A stretch of DNA of 7,638 bases from Planctomycetota bacterium (GTDB lineage Bacteria > Planctomycetota > Phycisphaerae > Phycisphaerales > SM1A02). Within the stretch, counting starts at the first letter, position 1, and the number at the start of each line of letters is the position of its first letter. Location: assembly GCA_014381385.1 (NCBI GenBank), contig JACNLR010000075.1, positions 1-7,638 on the forward strand, written 5' to 3'. Shown here in pieces: positions 1 through 7,166 of the stretch. Under the pieces are notes generated by a model. That model saw nothing but the letters and a program-made list of their open reading frames with translations. It was not told the origin of the DNA and ran no database searches. The position numbers and the translations under genes are program-made.

Positions 1-125
1 TTCACTTCGGTGAATGTCCTTGTCCGAGGAATGAGAACGGGTCGCGTGCAAAAGTCTGCTGGTAACAGTAGACGTAGATGAATGACCGTTCATGACAGAA
101 TCCGGCTTATCGTCCACAGCAATCT
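1..125 (+). ncRNA. rnpB: RNase P RNA (type A), 3' part; 5' part outside the window
   Basis: This is the catalytic RNA of ribonuclease P, which removes 5' leaders from pre-tRNAs. Positions 76-111 match the universal 3' core remembered from E. coli M1 RNA: AGATGAATGAC, a short variable stretch, then GACAGAA and CCGGCTTATC. The segment holding ACAGAA and GGCTTAT is the conserved region that forms the 3' strand of helix P4. Upstream are two small hairpins expected of such an RNA: a C(TTCG)G tetraloop with a 5-bp stem at 1-14, and a 7-bp stem at 54-60/67-73 around loop GGTAAC. The 3' end near 125 is set by analogy to the 14 nt that follow TTATC in E. coli. It cannot be proved here, because the 5' strand of closing helix P1 lies beyond the window edge. 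A terminator follows immediately. Identity is near certain; the exact end is approximate. Confidence 0.93.
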
Positions 126-131
126 TCGAAC

Positions 132-170
132 AGCCCCCTGAGCGAAAGCTCGGGGGGTTGTCCATTTTGT
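132..170 (+). terminator. Intrinsic terminator of rnpB
   Basis: A 10-bp GC-rich stem pairs 134-143 with 148-157, with a single T-G wobble, around a GAAA (GNRA) tetraloop at 144-147. It extends outward by G133-T158 and A132-T159. A moderately T-rich tail (TTGTCCATTTTGT) follows on the + strand, so it fits termination of the RNase P RNA transcript. Read on the - strand the hairpin has no T-rich tail, so any termination of the converging peptidase gene here would be weak. Confidence 0.82.
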
Positions 171-200
171 GCCTTGCAAAATGTATCCCCTTGAAGCGCT

Positions 201-2087
201 TTATGGAGCCTGTAGTTTCACGTGTACGATAATGTTTTCACCATCCCGCTGTACGGTGAGCTCGACGACATCGCCCGGCGACGATTCTTTGAGTAACTCC
301 ATCAGTTTTCTGCCGCCTGTCAACTCAACATCGTTCCAAGCGAGGAGGATGTCTTGAGCTTGCAGTCCTGCCTCTGACGCGCTTGTATTCTCACTTACGC
401 CAGCGAGTAAAATGCCAGTCTCTAAAATTTCAGAGTAAGAGGGGTGCACGCCAAGTCGAACGGGAGTTGGCATGCGAGTTGCTCGCCCTCCACTGCCACC
501 ACGAGTATTTGTTGTAAAGGTAAGTTTGGCATCTTTCGCCATGCGCTTTGCAAAGTTAAAAGTAAGGTCTGTTACGAGCGCTCCACCAGAAGGATTCGTT
601 GTGAATGCTTGGTCGTCTGGTGTATGGTACTCCGACGTCATGCCTGTAAAGAAAAAGAGTACTGGGATGTCTTTTGCATAGAAACTTGTGTGGTCCGATG
701 CCCCCGTGCCACCGGGCGACAAACTTGCCTCTATTGTAGAGGCCTCGACTACTTCTGGGACAAGCGTTTTAAATTCCACTGCTGTCCCGGTTCCCGAAAG
801 CGAAAGCTTGTTATCGCTTAGATTGCCAACCATGTCAAGGTTGATCATGGCATTTATTGATTCAAGATCCATAGTGGGTTCCTTGACAAAGTGCGCAGAA
901 CCAAGAAGTCCTGCCTCTTCAGCGTCAAAGAAAATAAAAAGTACCGAGCGTAGGGATGTCTCTTGCGTTGTTTCATACAAAGCAGAGAAGCGGCGTGCGA
1001 GGACAAGATTCGCAGAGGTTCCAGATGCATTGTCGTCAGCACCTCGGTGGAGTTCACCTTTAGAAGTTGTGCCGGTGTATCCAAAACCAACATGGTCATA
1101 GTGCGAACCTATAACGAGCCATTCATCTGCTAATTCACCCCGACCTTGAAGCACACCAGCGATGTTTTGAGCGTGCAAATCTGATGTAACAACTTTTGTA
1201 CGCACCGAAACTTCGTTTTCCATAGGCAGCGTTTTGATTTGGCCCTCGTCCGCAAGAACTTGCAGTTGAGCAATTGTCTTTTTGTCTCCAATAGCAATAT
1301 TTGCCATCTCTTCCGTGATTTGGACAACAGGCACCGCAGTTGACCCAAAACGACCCGATATGGTTGTCTCTAAACCTCGGCGACCATCTCGGCAGTTGGG
1401 TGGGTTCACGAGGATTACTCCACTAGCGCCACGGTCGATGACGGCTTGCATTTTGTCTTTGATGCTCGAATGCGGTCCGAAGCGTCGACTTGTCCACTTG
1501 CTTACACCGTTCTCATCGAGAGGTTCGTAGCGAAGCATCAATGCAATTTGGCCAGTTAAATCTGTAGCTTCATCAAAACTGGTGTACTCGTTATCGCCAT
1601 TTTCGATGGCATACCCAACAAACGTAATAGGTGCATCTACGTCACCGCTTCCGCTATTACCTAGTACAACAAAATCACGCCCTTCGACGAGCGCCATGTC
1701 GCCCAAAGCAACGAATGCGTTTTCAACAACGGGCGGGTCGCCATCTACGCTAAAATCAAATGGTTGATACCAAGAAGTAGAATCATCGAATCCTGGGGTG
1801 AGCCCAAATTGTGTAAGGTTCCATGTGATATATTGTCCCGCAAGTTTACTGCCCTCTGTGCCGGGTTGCCTTCCTGCTAGCCACGGATTTGAGAGCATAG
1901 TTAGGTGTTCAAAAAACTCAACGGCGAGTGGGTGTGCGCTATCAAAATAGACTTCTAGCGCATCGTCTTGAAGTGTAGATTCAGGCCGAAACGAGCGAAC
2001 AGAACTTGGTCCGTCGGTTACGGAACCGGTGGGCTGGGCGAATGCAGGAAATGAAAAAAGAAGTACAGTAAAAATGAGTCGTCGCAT
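201..2087 (-). CDS. Secreted M28-family zinc metallopeptidase with PA and PDZ domains
   Basis: A 628-residue exported peptidase, probably an aminopeptidase acting outside the cytoplasm. Residues 1-17 form a Sec signal peptide: Arg-Arg, a hydrophobic core, and AFA before Gln18 as signal peptidase I site. A PA-like insert covers roughly 149-262 (VGYAI; GVILVNPP). The M28 catalytic domain, about 305-520, has every expected metal or catalytic motif: HYDH (H329 zinc ligand, D331), ADDNASG (D351/D352), DAEEAG (E390 catalytic base, E391 zinc ligand), NLDMVG (D418), SDHTSF, and YHTPDD (H488, last zinc ligand). A Gly/Arg-rich linker near 529-536 leads to a C-terminal PDZ domain (about 543-626) that may bind substrate C-termini. 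The reading frame stays open upstream to 2339, but that stretch lies antisense to gcvPA; the ATG at 2087, directly before the signal peptide, is the credible start. No clear Shine-Dalgarno sequence precedes it. The natural substrate is unknown. Confidence 0.93.
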   Translation of the reverse strand: MRRLIFTVLLFSFPAFAQPTGSVTDGPSSVRSFRPESTLQDDALEVYFDSAHPLAVEFFEHLTMLSNPWLAGRQPGTEGSKLAGQYITWNLTQFGLTPGFDDSTSWYQPFDFSVDGDPPVVENAFVALGDMALVEGRDFVVLGNSGSGDVDAPITFVGYAIENGDNEYTSFDEATDLTGQIALMLRYEPLDENGVSKWTSRRFGPHSSIKDKMQAVIDRGASGVILVNPPNCRDGRRGLETTISGRFGSTAVPVVQITEEMANIAIGDKKTIAQLQVLADEGQIKTLPMENEVSVRTKVVTSDLHAQNIAGVLQGRGELADEWLVIGSHYDHVGFGYTGTTSKGELHRGADDNASGTSANLVLARRFSALYETTQETSLRSVLFIFFDAEEAGLLGSAHFVKEPTMDLESINAMINLDMVGNLSDNKLSLSGTGTAVEFKTLVPEVVEASTIEASLSPGGTGASDHTSFYAKDIPVLFFFTGMTSEYHTPDDQAFTTNPSGGALVTDLTFNFAKRMAKDAKLTFTTNTRGGSGGRATRMPTPVRLGVHPSYSEILETGILLAGVSENTSASEAGLQAQDILLAWNDVELTGGRKLMELLKESSPGDVVELTVQRDGENIIVHVKLQAP

Positions 2088-2131
2088 GCATAAGAGTTTA
2101 TACTTACCATTCTCAAACAGCGAGTGGAAAT
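2088..2131. promoter_or_regulatory. Short divergent intergenic region between the M28 peptidase and gcvPA
   Basis: Only 44 nt separate the two start codons, so promoters for both genes must lie here or inside the neighbouring coding ends. TATACT at 2099-2104 is a possible -10 box for gcvPA, and the overlapping TATAAA on the other strand a possible -10 for the peptidase. I see no acceptable -35 box for either. There is no room for a glycine riboswitch. Before gcvPA only a weak purine-rich stretch (GAGTGGAAA, 2122-2130) could serve as ribosome binding site. Confidence 0.3.
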
Positions 2132-3487
2132 ATGGATTACACACAATTAAATACAAGCCAAAGGCAAGAAATGTACGATGCGATTGGTATTCAATCAATC
2201 GACGAACTTTTTGATGTGATTCCTCCCGATATTCGATGCGAAAACGGCCTTGATTTGATGCCAGCATTAAGCGAATTGGAGTTGCAAAGGGCAATGGCTG
2301 AGATGGCATCGCACAATGATGGTCCTCATAACATGCCATGTTTCATGGGTTGTGGTGCGTATGACCATTTTTATCCTACGCTTATTGATCAACTTATTAG
2401 TCGCGGTGAGTTTTTGACTTCTTATACGCCTTATCAGGCTGAAGCTTCACAAGGGTCTCTGCAAATATTCTTTGAGTTTCAATCGCAGATTGCTCGGCTT
2501 GCAGGATTAGATATCGCAAATGCAAGTTTGTACGATGGTTCGACAGCGGTAGCCGAAGCGGCTCTTCTTGCGATCAATACTACTCGTCGCAATGAAATGC
2601 TCGTTGCTTCGACAATGCACCCGGAATATATCGCAGTACTACGAACGGTTCTTTCTGATTTAGACATTACGATTACTATGCTTGATGCAACGAATGGTCG
2701 CATATCGCCAGAAACGGTGCAAGAAAATATGTCTGATGCAGTTGCAGGAGTCATCGTGCAATCTCCAAATATCTGGGGACAAATTGAAGATTGGGATGGC
2801 TGCTTTGCAGAAGCGCATACAGTGCCAAAAACTGCAGCAATTGCTGTGTTTAATCCAATCGCTTGTGGCATTCTAAAAACTCCTGGTGAATGTGGCGCTG
2901 ACATTGCAACAGGAGAAGGGCAACCACTTGGCAACGCATTAAATCTCGGTGGTCCATACCTTGGATTACTTGCAGCAAAAGAATCGTACACAAGGAAAAT
3001 GCCAGGCCGGCTTGTTGGAATGACGACGGACGAAGATGGCCGGCGCGTGTTTTGCTTGACATTACAGACGAGAGAACAACATATTCGCGGGGCGAAAGCA
3101 ACAAGCAACGTTTGCACTAATCAGGGTTTAATGGCGATGCGAGCCTCTATGTTTATGACGACTTTAGGGAGTGATGGCATTGCAGAAATGGCTTGGCAAT
3201 GTTGGCACAAATCCCACTACCTAGCAAATGAAATTTCAAAGTTAGATGGCTGGAATTTACAATATGACGGTCCATTCTTTCACGAAATTACAGTAGTTTG
3301 CCCATGCGACGTTACCAAAGTTGTCAATTATTGTAAATCTAAAGGGGTTCTACCGGGTGTTGCTGCAGCTGGGCGACGAATGCAAGGGCTGTCAAACGGG
3401 GATGAACTGATAATCGCGGTCACCGAAAAAAGAACGAAACAAGAGATGGATGCCCTCGTTGAACTTCTTAAGGAGGCATCCAAGTGA
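2132..3487 (+). CDS. gcvPA: Glycine dehydrogenase (decarboxylating), subunit 1 (P-protein alpha chain)
   Basis: A 451-residue subunit of the P-protein of the glycine cleavage system. The P-protein decarboxylates glycine with PLP and passes the aminomethyl group to lipoyl-GcvH. In two-subunit P-proteins this chain corresponds to the N-terminal half of the single-chain enzyme. The start resembles remembered GcvPA proteins (xxQEMYDAIGIQSIDELFDVIP in residues 12-33), and the length is normal for the family (about 450). Other family stretches are FMGCGAYDHFYP, the SRGEFLTSYTPYQAEASQGSLQ region, YDGSTAVAEAAL, GGPYLGLLA, and the late MPGRLVGMT followed by TLQTREQHIRGAKATSNVCTNQ in pieces. The ATG at 2132 gives the expected N-terminus. 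The stop codon overlaps the gcvPB start by 4 nt, so the two are co-transcribed and probably translationally coupled. gcvT, gcvH and lpd are not adjacent on this side. Confidence 0.96.
   Translation: MDYTQLNTSQRQEMYDAIGIQSIDELFDVIPPDIRCENGLDLMPALSELELQRAMAEMASHNDGPHNMPCFMGCGAYDHFYPTLIDQLISRGEFLTSYTPYQAEASQGSLQIFFEFQSQIARLAGLDIANASLYDGSTAVAEAALLAINTTRRNEMLVASTMHPEYIAVLRTVLSDLDITITMLDATNGRISPETVQENMSDAVAGVIVQSPNIWGQIEDWDGCFAEAHTVPKTAAIAVFNPIACGILKTPGECGADIATGEGQPLGNALNLGGPYLGLLAAKESYTRKMPGRLVGMTTDEDGRRVFCLTLQTREQHIRGAKATSNVCTNQGLMAMRASMFMTTLGSDGIAEMAWQCWHKSHYLANEISKLDGWNLQYDGPFFHEITVVCPCDVTKVVNYCKSKGVLPGVAAAGRRMQGLSNGDELIIAVTEKRTKQEMDALVELLKEASK
3470..3476 (+). promoter_or_regulatory. Strong Shine-Dalgarno sequence of gcvPB
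   Basis: AAGGAGG lies inside the last codons of gcvPA, 7 nt before the GTG at 3484. This spacing decides the gcvPB start: the in-frame ATG at 3493 would be 16 nt away. It is the best ribosome binding site in the window and suits re-initiation after gcvPA. Confidence 0.8.
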
Positions 3488-4980
3488 CAATTATGGAAGC
3501 GATTAAAAAACAATCACGAGGTGATAAACCCAGCGAGCCTTTAATCTTTGAAAAACAAGTCGTTGGTACTACGGGCGTTGATTTGCCTCCGCTAGATGTT
3601 TCAGAGACAACAATTACAAGTGAAATTGCGGGTGGTTGTAAGACTCTACCCTCGTTTGGACAACACGATGTGATGGCGCATTACACGCATCTTTCGGACA
3701 GGAATTTTTCCGTTGATGGAAATTTTTATCCACTGGGTTCCTGCACAATGAAACACAACCCGCGGATTAACGAATGGGGCGCAGCGTTGCCCGGCTTTTC
3801 TTGTTTGCATCCTCTTCAAGATGAGGTAGATATTCAAGGTGCGCTACGATTGTTGTACGAAACACGTACAATGCTTGAAGAAATTGCAGGTTTACACGAA
3901 GTTTCACTGCAACCTGCAGCGGGGGCACACGGAGAATTTACAGCGCTTAAAGTTATTCGTGCTTACTTTGCAGATCATGGACAACCAGAGAGAACAGTTG
4001 TACTTGCAGCGGATACGGCGCATGGCACGAATCCCGCTTCCTGCACTATGTGCGGTGCATCTGTGCAAACTGTTCGGACGGTCAATGGGCAAACAGATTT
4101 AGAACATCTCAAAGAAGTGATTGCGCATGTAGGTGCTGAAAACATTGCTGCATTTATGATTACGAATCCAAGTACAGCAGGGTTGTTTGATGCAAATATC
4201 AAGGAAATTGCTGATATTGTGCATCAAGCAGGCGCGAAGTTATATTTAGATGGCGCCAATATGAACGCATTGCTTGGTCGAGTCCGTCCCGGCGATTTTG
4301 GCGCGGACGCGATGCATTACAACACACACAAGACATTTAGTACACCCCACGGTGGCGGTGGACCCGGAAGCGGACCCATCGGGGTTACAGAAGAACTTGC
4401 GCCCTACTTGCCAGTTCCCCAAGTGATGATGGCGGACGATGGCAGTTTTTATCTTGACCGTGATCGTGAAAAAACGATCGGTAAAGTCCGTTCCTTTATT
4501 GGGCAATTTGGTGTACTTGTTCGTTGTTGGTCGTACATCTCAGCTTGTGGACCAAACGGTTTGCGCAATGTTTCTGAGACCGCAGTATTAAACGCGAATT
4601 ATCTCGCGGCTAAGTTATGCGATCGATACGCTATGCCGTTCTTCGATCCGAAAAATGGTAAGTTCTGTGCGCACGAATTCGTGACGGTTCCGCAAGAACT
4701 ATTAGACAAAGGTGTAACGCTCATTGATATTGCAAAGCGTATGATCGACTATGGTGTGCATCCACCTACGATGCACTGGCCAATACACGATTGTTTTATG
4801 GTTGAACCAACCGAGACGGAATCCAAACAGGCGCTCGATTCTTTTATTGATGTGATGCTTCAAATTGCTGAAGAAATATCTTCCGATATCGAACTCGTGC
4901 AACAATCACCGCTTGAGTCTGACATTGCACGCGCTGATGAAGTGACTGCTGCTCGTAAACCTATACTCACTTTTAAATAA
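3484..4980 (+). CDS. gcvPB: Glycine dehydrogenase (decarboxylating), subunit 2 (P-protein beta chain, PLP-binding)
   Basis: A 498-residue partner of GcvPA that carries the PLP cofactor of the glycine cleavage P-protein. The PLP-binding lysine is K283 in NTHKTFSTPHGGGGPGSGP, the family signature. D256 in LDGAN is the residue expected to contact the PLP pyridine nitrogen. Other typical stretches are NFYPLGSCTMKHNPR (80-94), LQPAAGAHGE (142-151), DTAHGTNPAS (177-186), ITNPSTAGLFD (226-236), YISACGPNGLRNVSE (351-365) and the C-terminal CAHEFV and HPPTMHWP. The start is GTG, chosen because AAGGAGG sits 7 nt upstream and the 4-nt GTGA overlap with the gcvPA stop fits an operon. Length is normal for the family (about 480-500). 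It ends 18 nt from the stop codon of convergent pgpA, with no recognisable terminator between them. Confidence 0.97.
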   Translation: MTIMEAIKKQSRGDKPSEPLIFEKQVVGTTGVDLPPLDVSETTITSEIAGGCKTLPSFGQHDVMAHYTHLSDRNFSVDGNFYPLGSCTMKHNPRINEWGAALPGFSCLHPLQDEVDIQGALRLLYETRTMLEEIAGLHEVSLQPAAGAHGEFTALKVIRAYFADHGQPERTVVLAADTAHGTNPASCTMCGASVQTVRTVNGQTDLEHLKEVIAHVGAENIAAFMITNPSTAGLFDANIKEIADIVHQAGAKLYLDGANMNALLGRVRPGDFGADAMHYNTHKTFSTPHGGGGPGSGPIGVTEELAPYLPVPQVMMADDGSFYLDRDREKTIGKVRSFIGQFGVLVRCWSYISACGPNGLRNVSETAVLNANYLAAKLCDRYAMPFFDPKNGKFCAHEFVTVPQELLDKGVTLIDIAKRMIDYGVHPPTMHWPIHDCFMVEPTETESKQALDSFIDVMLQIAEEISSDIELVQQSPLESDIARADEVTAARKPILTFK

Positions 4981-4998
4981 ACAATCCCGCGGGTCGTT

Positions 4999-5484
4999 TT
5001 AGGTGAGGATGGCGGTGAGGAAGACGAGAGCTCCTGCGGCGATACCCGCGAGGATGTCGTCAATGAGTACGCCCCAGCCAGAGGGCAGATTTTGGGATTT
5101 GTCGATAATCCAAGGCTTCCATATATCAAATATGCGAAAAAGTACAAAAGCAAGTACTGCGAAACCTATCCATGCAATAGGATTATCATCTGAAGGCGTC
5201 ATCCATGCCATGCCAAGGAGAGCGATGGATTGCCCTGCAACTTCGTCGCTGACGATCTGGGGTGGATCCTTTTGCCCAAAATAATCTGCGTACCAAGGGG
5301 CGAGTTGGATTGTAACTATCGATGACACAACGAGTAAAAGAATTAATATGACAAATAACCAACCGTGCAGAATCCCGAAATGCCCGCAGCCAAGAACGAT
5401 ACATAGCGGAGCAAGCGATCCCAAAGTTCCAGGAACTTTTGGAATGAGCCCAACTCCAAAGCATGTGCAGAGTAAGCGTTTCAT
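4999..5484 (-). CDS. pgpA: Phosphatidylglycerophosphatase A
   Basis: A 161-residue membrane phosphatase of the PgpA family that dephosphorylates phosphatidylglycerophosphate to phosphatidylglycerol. Family motifs appear in order: FGVGLIPKVPGTLGS (9-23), the acidic pair in IVSDEVAGQ (D80, E81), FRIFDIWKPW (116-125), and SGWGVLIDDILAG (135-147) with D142 and D143. Hydrophobic segments at about 28-60 and 102-118 and at the C-terminus fit a small integral membrane protein. The length matches the family (about 160-170). The ATG at 5484 overlaps the pgsA stop as ATGA and gives the expected N-terminus; the frame is open further upstream, but that would lie inside pgsA. Gene order pgsA-pgpA places two consecutive pathway steps in one transcript. 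Confidence 0.94.
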   Translation of the reverse strand: MKRLLCTCFGVGLIPKVPGTLGSLAPLCIVLGCGHFGILHGWLFVILILLLVVSSIVTIQLAPWYADYFGQKDPPQIVSDEVAGQSIALLGMAWMTPSDDNPIAWIGFAVLAFVLFRIFDIWKPWIIDKSQNLPSGWGVLIDDILAGIAAGALVFLTAILT

Positions 5485-6128
5485 ACATTTTTGCGCATTA
5501 CAGCGACGAGACCAGTGATGTAAGGCAAGCCTGACCAAACAGTTATGATAAGTAGCATCCACGCAAGAATGTTGATGAGCAACATGACGCTTTCGTGCTT
5601 TTCTGGGTTGCAGTTAACAACAAGCAACAAAATCAATGGAAGAGCAAACGATTGGAATATCATTTTAATTTTTCCGGCCCATTTTGCGCCACCTGTATGC
5701 CCCATAGATTCAAGCACACCACGGATTGAAGTCACAAGAAGCTCTCTTGCAATCATGACTACGACCATCCACGGGTAGATTCCGGTAGCCATAGTGAGCA
5801 GGTTCTCGCCTTCCACCCAAGATTCAACGCTAAACCGAGGTCCTGCAAAGTATATAAAGGTTCCTAAGACCAATACCTTGTCGCAAAAAGGATCCATGAG
5901 CCTTCCAAACATCGAGACAACATCCCATTTTCGAGCAAGATACCCATCAATAAAATCCGTCATCGCAGCAAGGACAAAAAGGGCAATTGCTACATTTCCC
6001 CAGAGAATTCCTTGGTCTGGGAAGCGATAGCCCCCGAGGATTCCAAAGAATGCTGCTGCTATCAAAATGCGTAACATCGTGATTGCATTGGGTATTCTGC
6101 GCTTAAGAGATTGCTCCATAAAAACCAT
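5481..6128 (-). CDS. pgsA: CDP-diacylglycerol--glycerol-3-phosphate 3-phosphatidyltransferase
   Basis: A 215-residue membrane enzyme that transfers the phosphatidyl group of CDP-diacylglycerol to glycerol-3-phosphate, giving phosphatidylglycerophosphate. The complete CDP-alcohol phosphotransferase motif is visible: D58, D61-G62, A65-R66, then G75, D79 and D83 with the exact D-G-x2-A-R-x8-G-x3-D-x3-D spacing. N-terminal IPNAITMLRI (12-21) and the later stretch ARELLVTSIRG followed by GAKWAGKIKMIFQ are typical of PgsA rather than of phosphatidylserine or cardiolipin synthases. Several membrane helices follow (about 20-33, 45-57, 84-96, 117-133, 160-172, 181-198). I chose the ATG at 6128, with AAGGG about 11 nt upstream; an ATG three codons later (6119) is also possible. 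An in-frame TTG at 6158 has no ribosome binding site. The next gene, pgpA, acts on its product. Confidence 0.94.
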   Translation of the reverse strand: MVFMEQSLKRRIPNAITMLRILIAAAFFGILGGYRFPDQGILWGNVAIALFVLAAMTDFIDGYLARKWDVVSMFGRLMDPFCDKVLVLGTFIYFAGPRFSVESWVEGENLLTMATGIYPWMVVVMIARELLVTSIRGVLESMGHTGGAKWAGKIKMIFQSFALPLILLLVVNCNPEKHESVMLLINILAWMLLIITVWSGLPYITGLVAVMRKNV

Positions 6129-6233
6129 TCTACCTTTAACCCTTGAAGTGGTTGCCAATAGGAGCTCTTGAACATATCTTGCCCCTTTTTACGCTTTTAT
6201 CCTTCCCCGAATACGAAGGTCAATCTCCTAAAA
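6129..6233. promoter_or_regulatory. Divergent promoter region between pgsA and nuoJ
   Basis: This 105-nt region must supply promoters for pgsA-pgpA (- strand) and nuoJKL (+ strand). By eye, + strand TTGCCA (6152-6157), a 17-nt spacer and TATCTT (6175-6180) form a plausible sigma-70-like pair for nuoJ. On the - strand TTGACC (6223-6218), a 16-nt spacer and GATAAA (6201-6196) form one for pgsA. Predicted start points would lie only a few nucleotides apart near 6187-6189, face to face. The boxes match E. coli consensus only (5/6 and 4/6 each), so the assignment is tentative. Confidence 0.35.
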
Positions 6234-7166
6234 ATGGATTTGCTCCTCCCCTACATCGCCTGCATAACGTTGGCACTCACACTGTACGCAGCGCTTCGCC
6301 CCTCGCCACCAACTTTGCAGGTTGCGATGATTGTTATTGGTGTTGCTGCAAGTGGTTGGCTCATCGGCATAGTCATGGGTTCGCTGAGTGCATTTAGCGA
6401 AGTAAGCCACGGGATATTTTTTGTTATCTTTTCAATCTGTGCAATTGCAGCTGCAATTCGAATGGTGACCCATGAGCGACCCATTTATAGTGCGCTTTAT
6501 TTTGTTTTGGTTGTTGTTTCTTCTGCTGGGTTACTACTCATGCTTGAGGCAGAGTTCATGGCGTTTGCACTCATCATTGTGTACGCCGGTGCAATTCTTA
6601 TAACGTACATGTTTGTATTGATGCTCGCGAACCAAGCTGAAAATCCCGAAGAACCACTCACTCAAGCATTGTACGATCGCATTCCTCGCGAACCCGCCGC
6701 GGCAGTCGTCGTTGGCTTTTTACTGCTCTGCTTGATTACTGGAACAGTAACAGGCGGCACAAAAACTTTACCAGCCCAAGATAATGCACACGAGCAGTGG
6801 TTTGTATTAGAAAAATTATCGAAACAATTCGAAACTTCGGTACAAGAAGTTGCCCCCGATTTTGTTTGGCCACCGATTGAAACTGGTGAACATAGTATTC
6901 AATTCGGAGCTGATGGTCCCTTCATCGTTTCACAAGATGGCGCAATTCTCAAACTCGATGTTTCCATGCTGCCAACAAACACGCAGATGGTTGGTTGGTC
7001 ACTTGTAAACGATTTTCCTGTCACAATTGAATTGGCAGGTGTAATTTTGCTTATGGCAATGTTCGGTGCAGCCGTCCTTGCGCGGCGCGCAATCGAATTG
7101 TCAGAGCGCGACAAACGGATTGCAATACTTGGCAGTGACAGTGAAGACGAAGGGAGTGATGCATGA
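6234..7166 (+). CDS. nuoJ: NADH-quinone oxidoreductase subunit J, extended form
   Basis: A 310-residue membrane-arm subunit of respiratory complex I. The core is recognisable: a first helix FFVIFSICAIAAAIRMVTH (62-80), RPIYSALYF in the second, and LIIVYAGAILITYMFVLML (113-131), the conserved third helix whose YAGAI region forms a pi-bulge in known structures. A helix at about 154-172 and the final one at about 262-284 (ELAGVILLMAMFGAAVLARR) follow. Two things are unusual. About 55 residues with two extra hydrophobic segments (4-21, 28-50) precede the core, and the loop between the last two helices (about 173-261) is roughly 90 residues, against about 30 in E. coli, whose protein has 184 residues in all. 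An Arg-rich end after the last helix suggests a cytoplasmic C-terminus, which would put the loop in the periplasm. The start is the ATG at 6234; an upstream in-frame TTG at 6168 is not supported. The stop overlaps nuoK. Confidence 0.9.
   Translation: MDLLLPYIACITLALTLYAALRPSPPTLQVAMIVIGVAASGWLIGIVMGSLSAFSEVSHGIFFVIFSICAIAAAIRMVTHERPIYSALYFVLVVVSSAGLLLMLEAEFMAFALIIVYAGAILITYMFVLMLANQAENPEEPLTQALYDRIPREPAAAVVVGFLLLCLITGTVTGGTKTLPAQDNAHEQWFVLEKLSKQFETSVQEVAPDFVWPPIETGEHSIQFGADGPFIVSQDGAILKLDVSMLPTNTQMVGWSLVNDFPVTIELAGVILLMAMFGAAVLARRAIELSERDKRIAILGSDSEDEGSDA

Noticed and set aside
194..201. AAGCGCTT palindrome at the stop codon of the peptidase gene
   Set aside because: Too short for a terminator and not followed by a T-rich tract on the - strand; treated as chance.
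444..1101. Several + strand open frames of 69 to 137 codons inside the peptidase gene
   Set aside because: They are antisense to the conserved M28 and PDZ coding region, overlap each other in different frames and have no recognisable motifs.
2088..2339. In-frame 84-codon N-terminal extension of the M28 peptidase
   Set aside because: It lies antisense to the well-supported 5' end of gcvPA and would bury the signal peptide; the ATG at 2087 directly precedes that peptide.
2479..3117. A 212-codon open frame on the - strand inside gcvPA
   Set aside because: The + strand encodes a complete, conserved GcvPA here, and the antisense frame shows no recognisable domain; it is a shadow frame.
4986..4993. 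CCCGCGGG palindrome between gcvPB and pgpA as a bidirectional terminator
   Set aside because: It is a bare 8-bp palindrome with no room for a loop and gives only a 2-bp stem if a loop is allowed; a short T run follows but is not enough.
6159..6233. Upstream TTG starts for nuoJ (6168) and pgsA (6158)
   Set aside because: Neither has a ribosome binding site, the added residues resemble no family member, and good ATG codons follow in frame.
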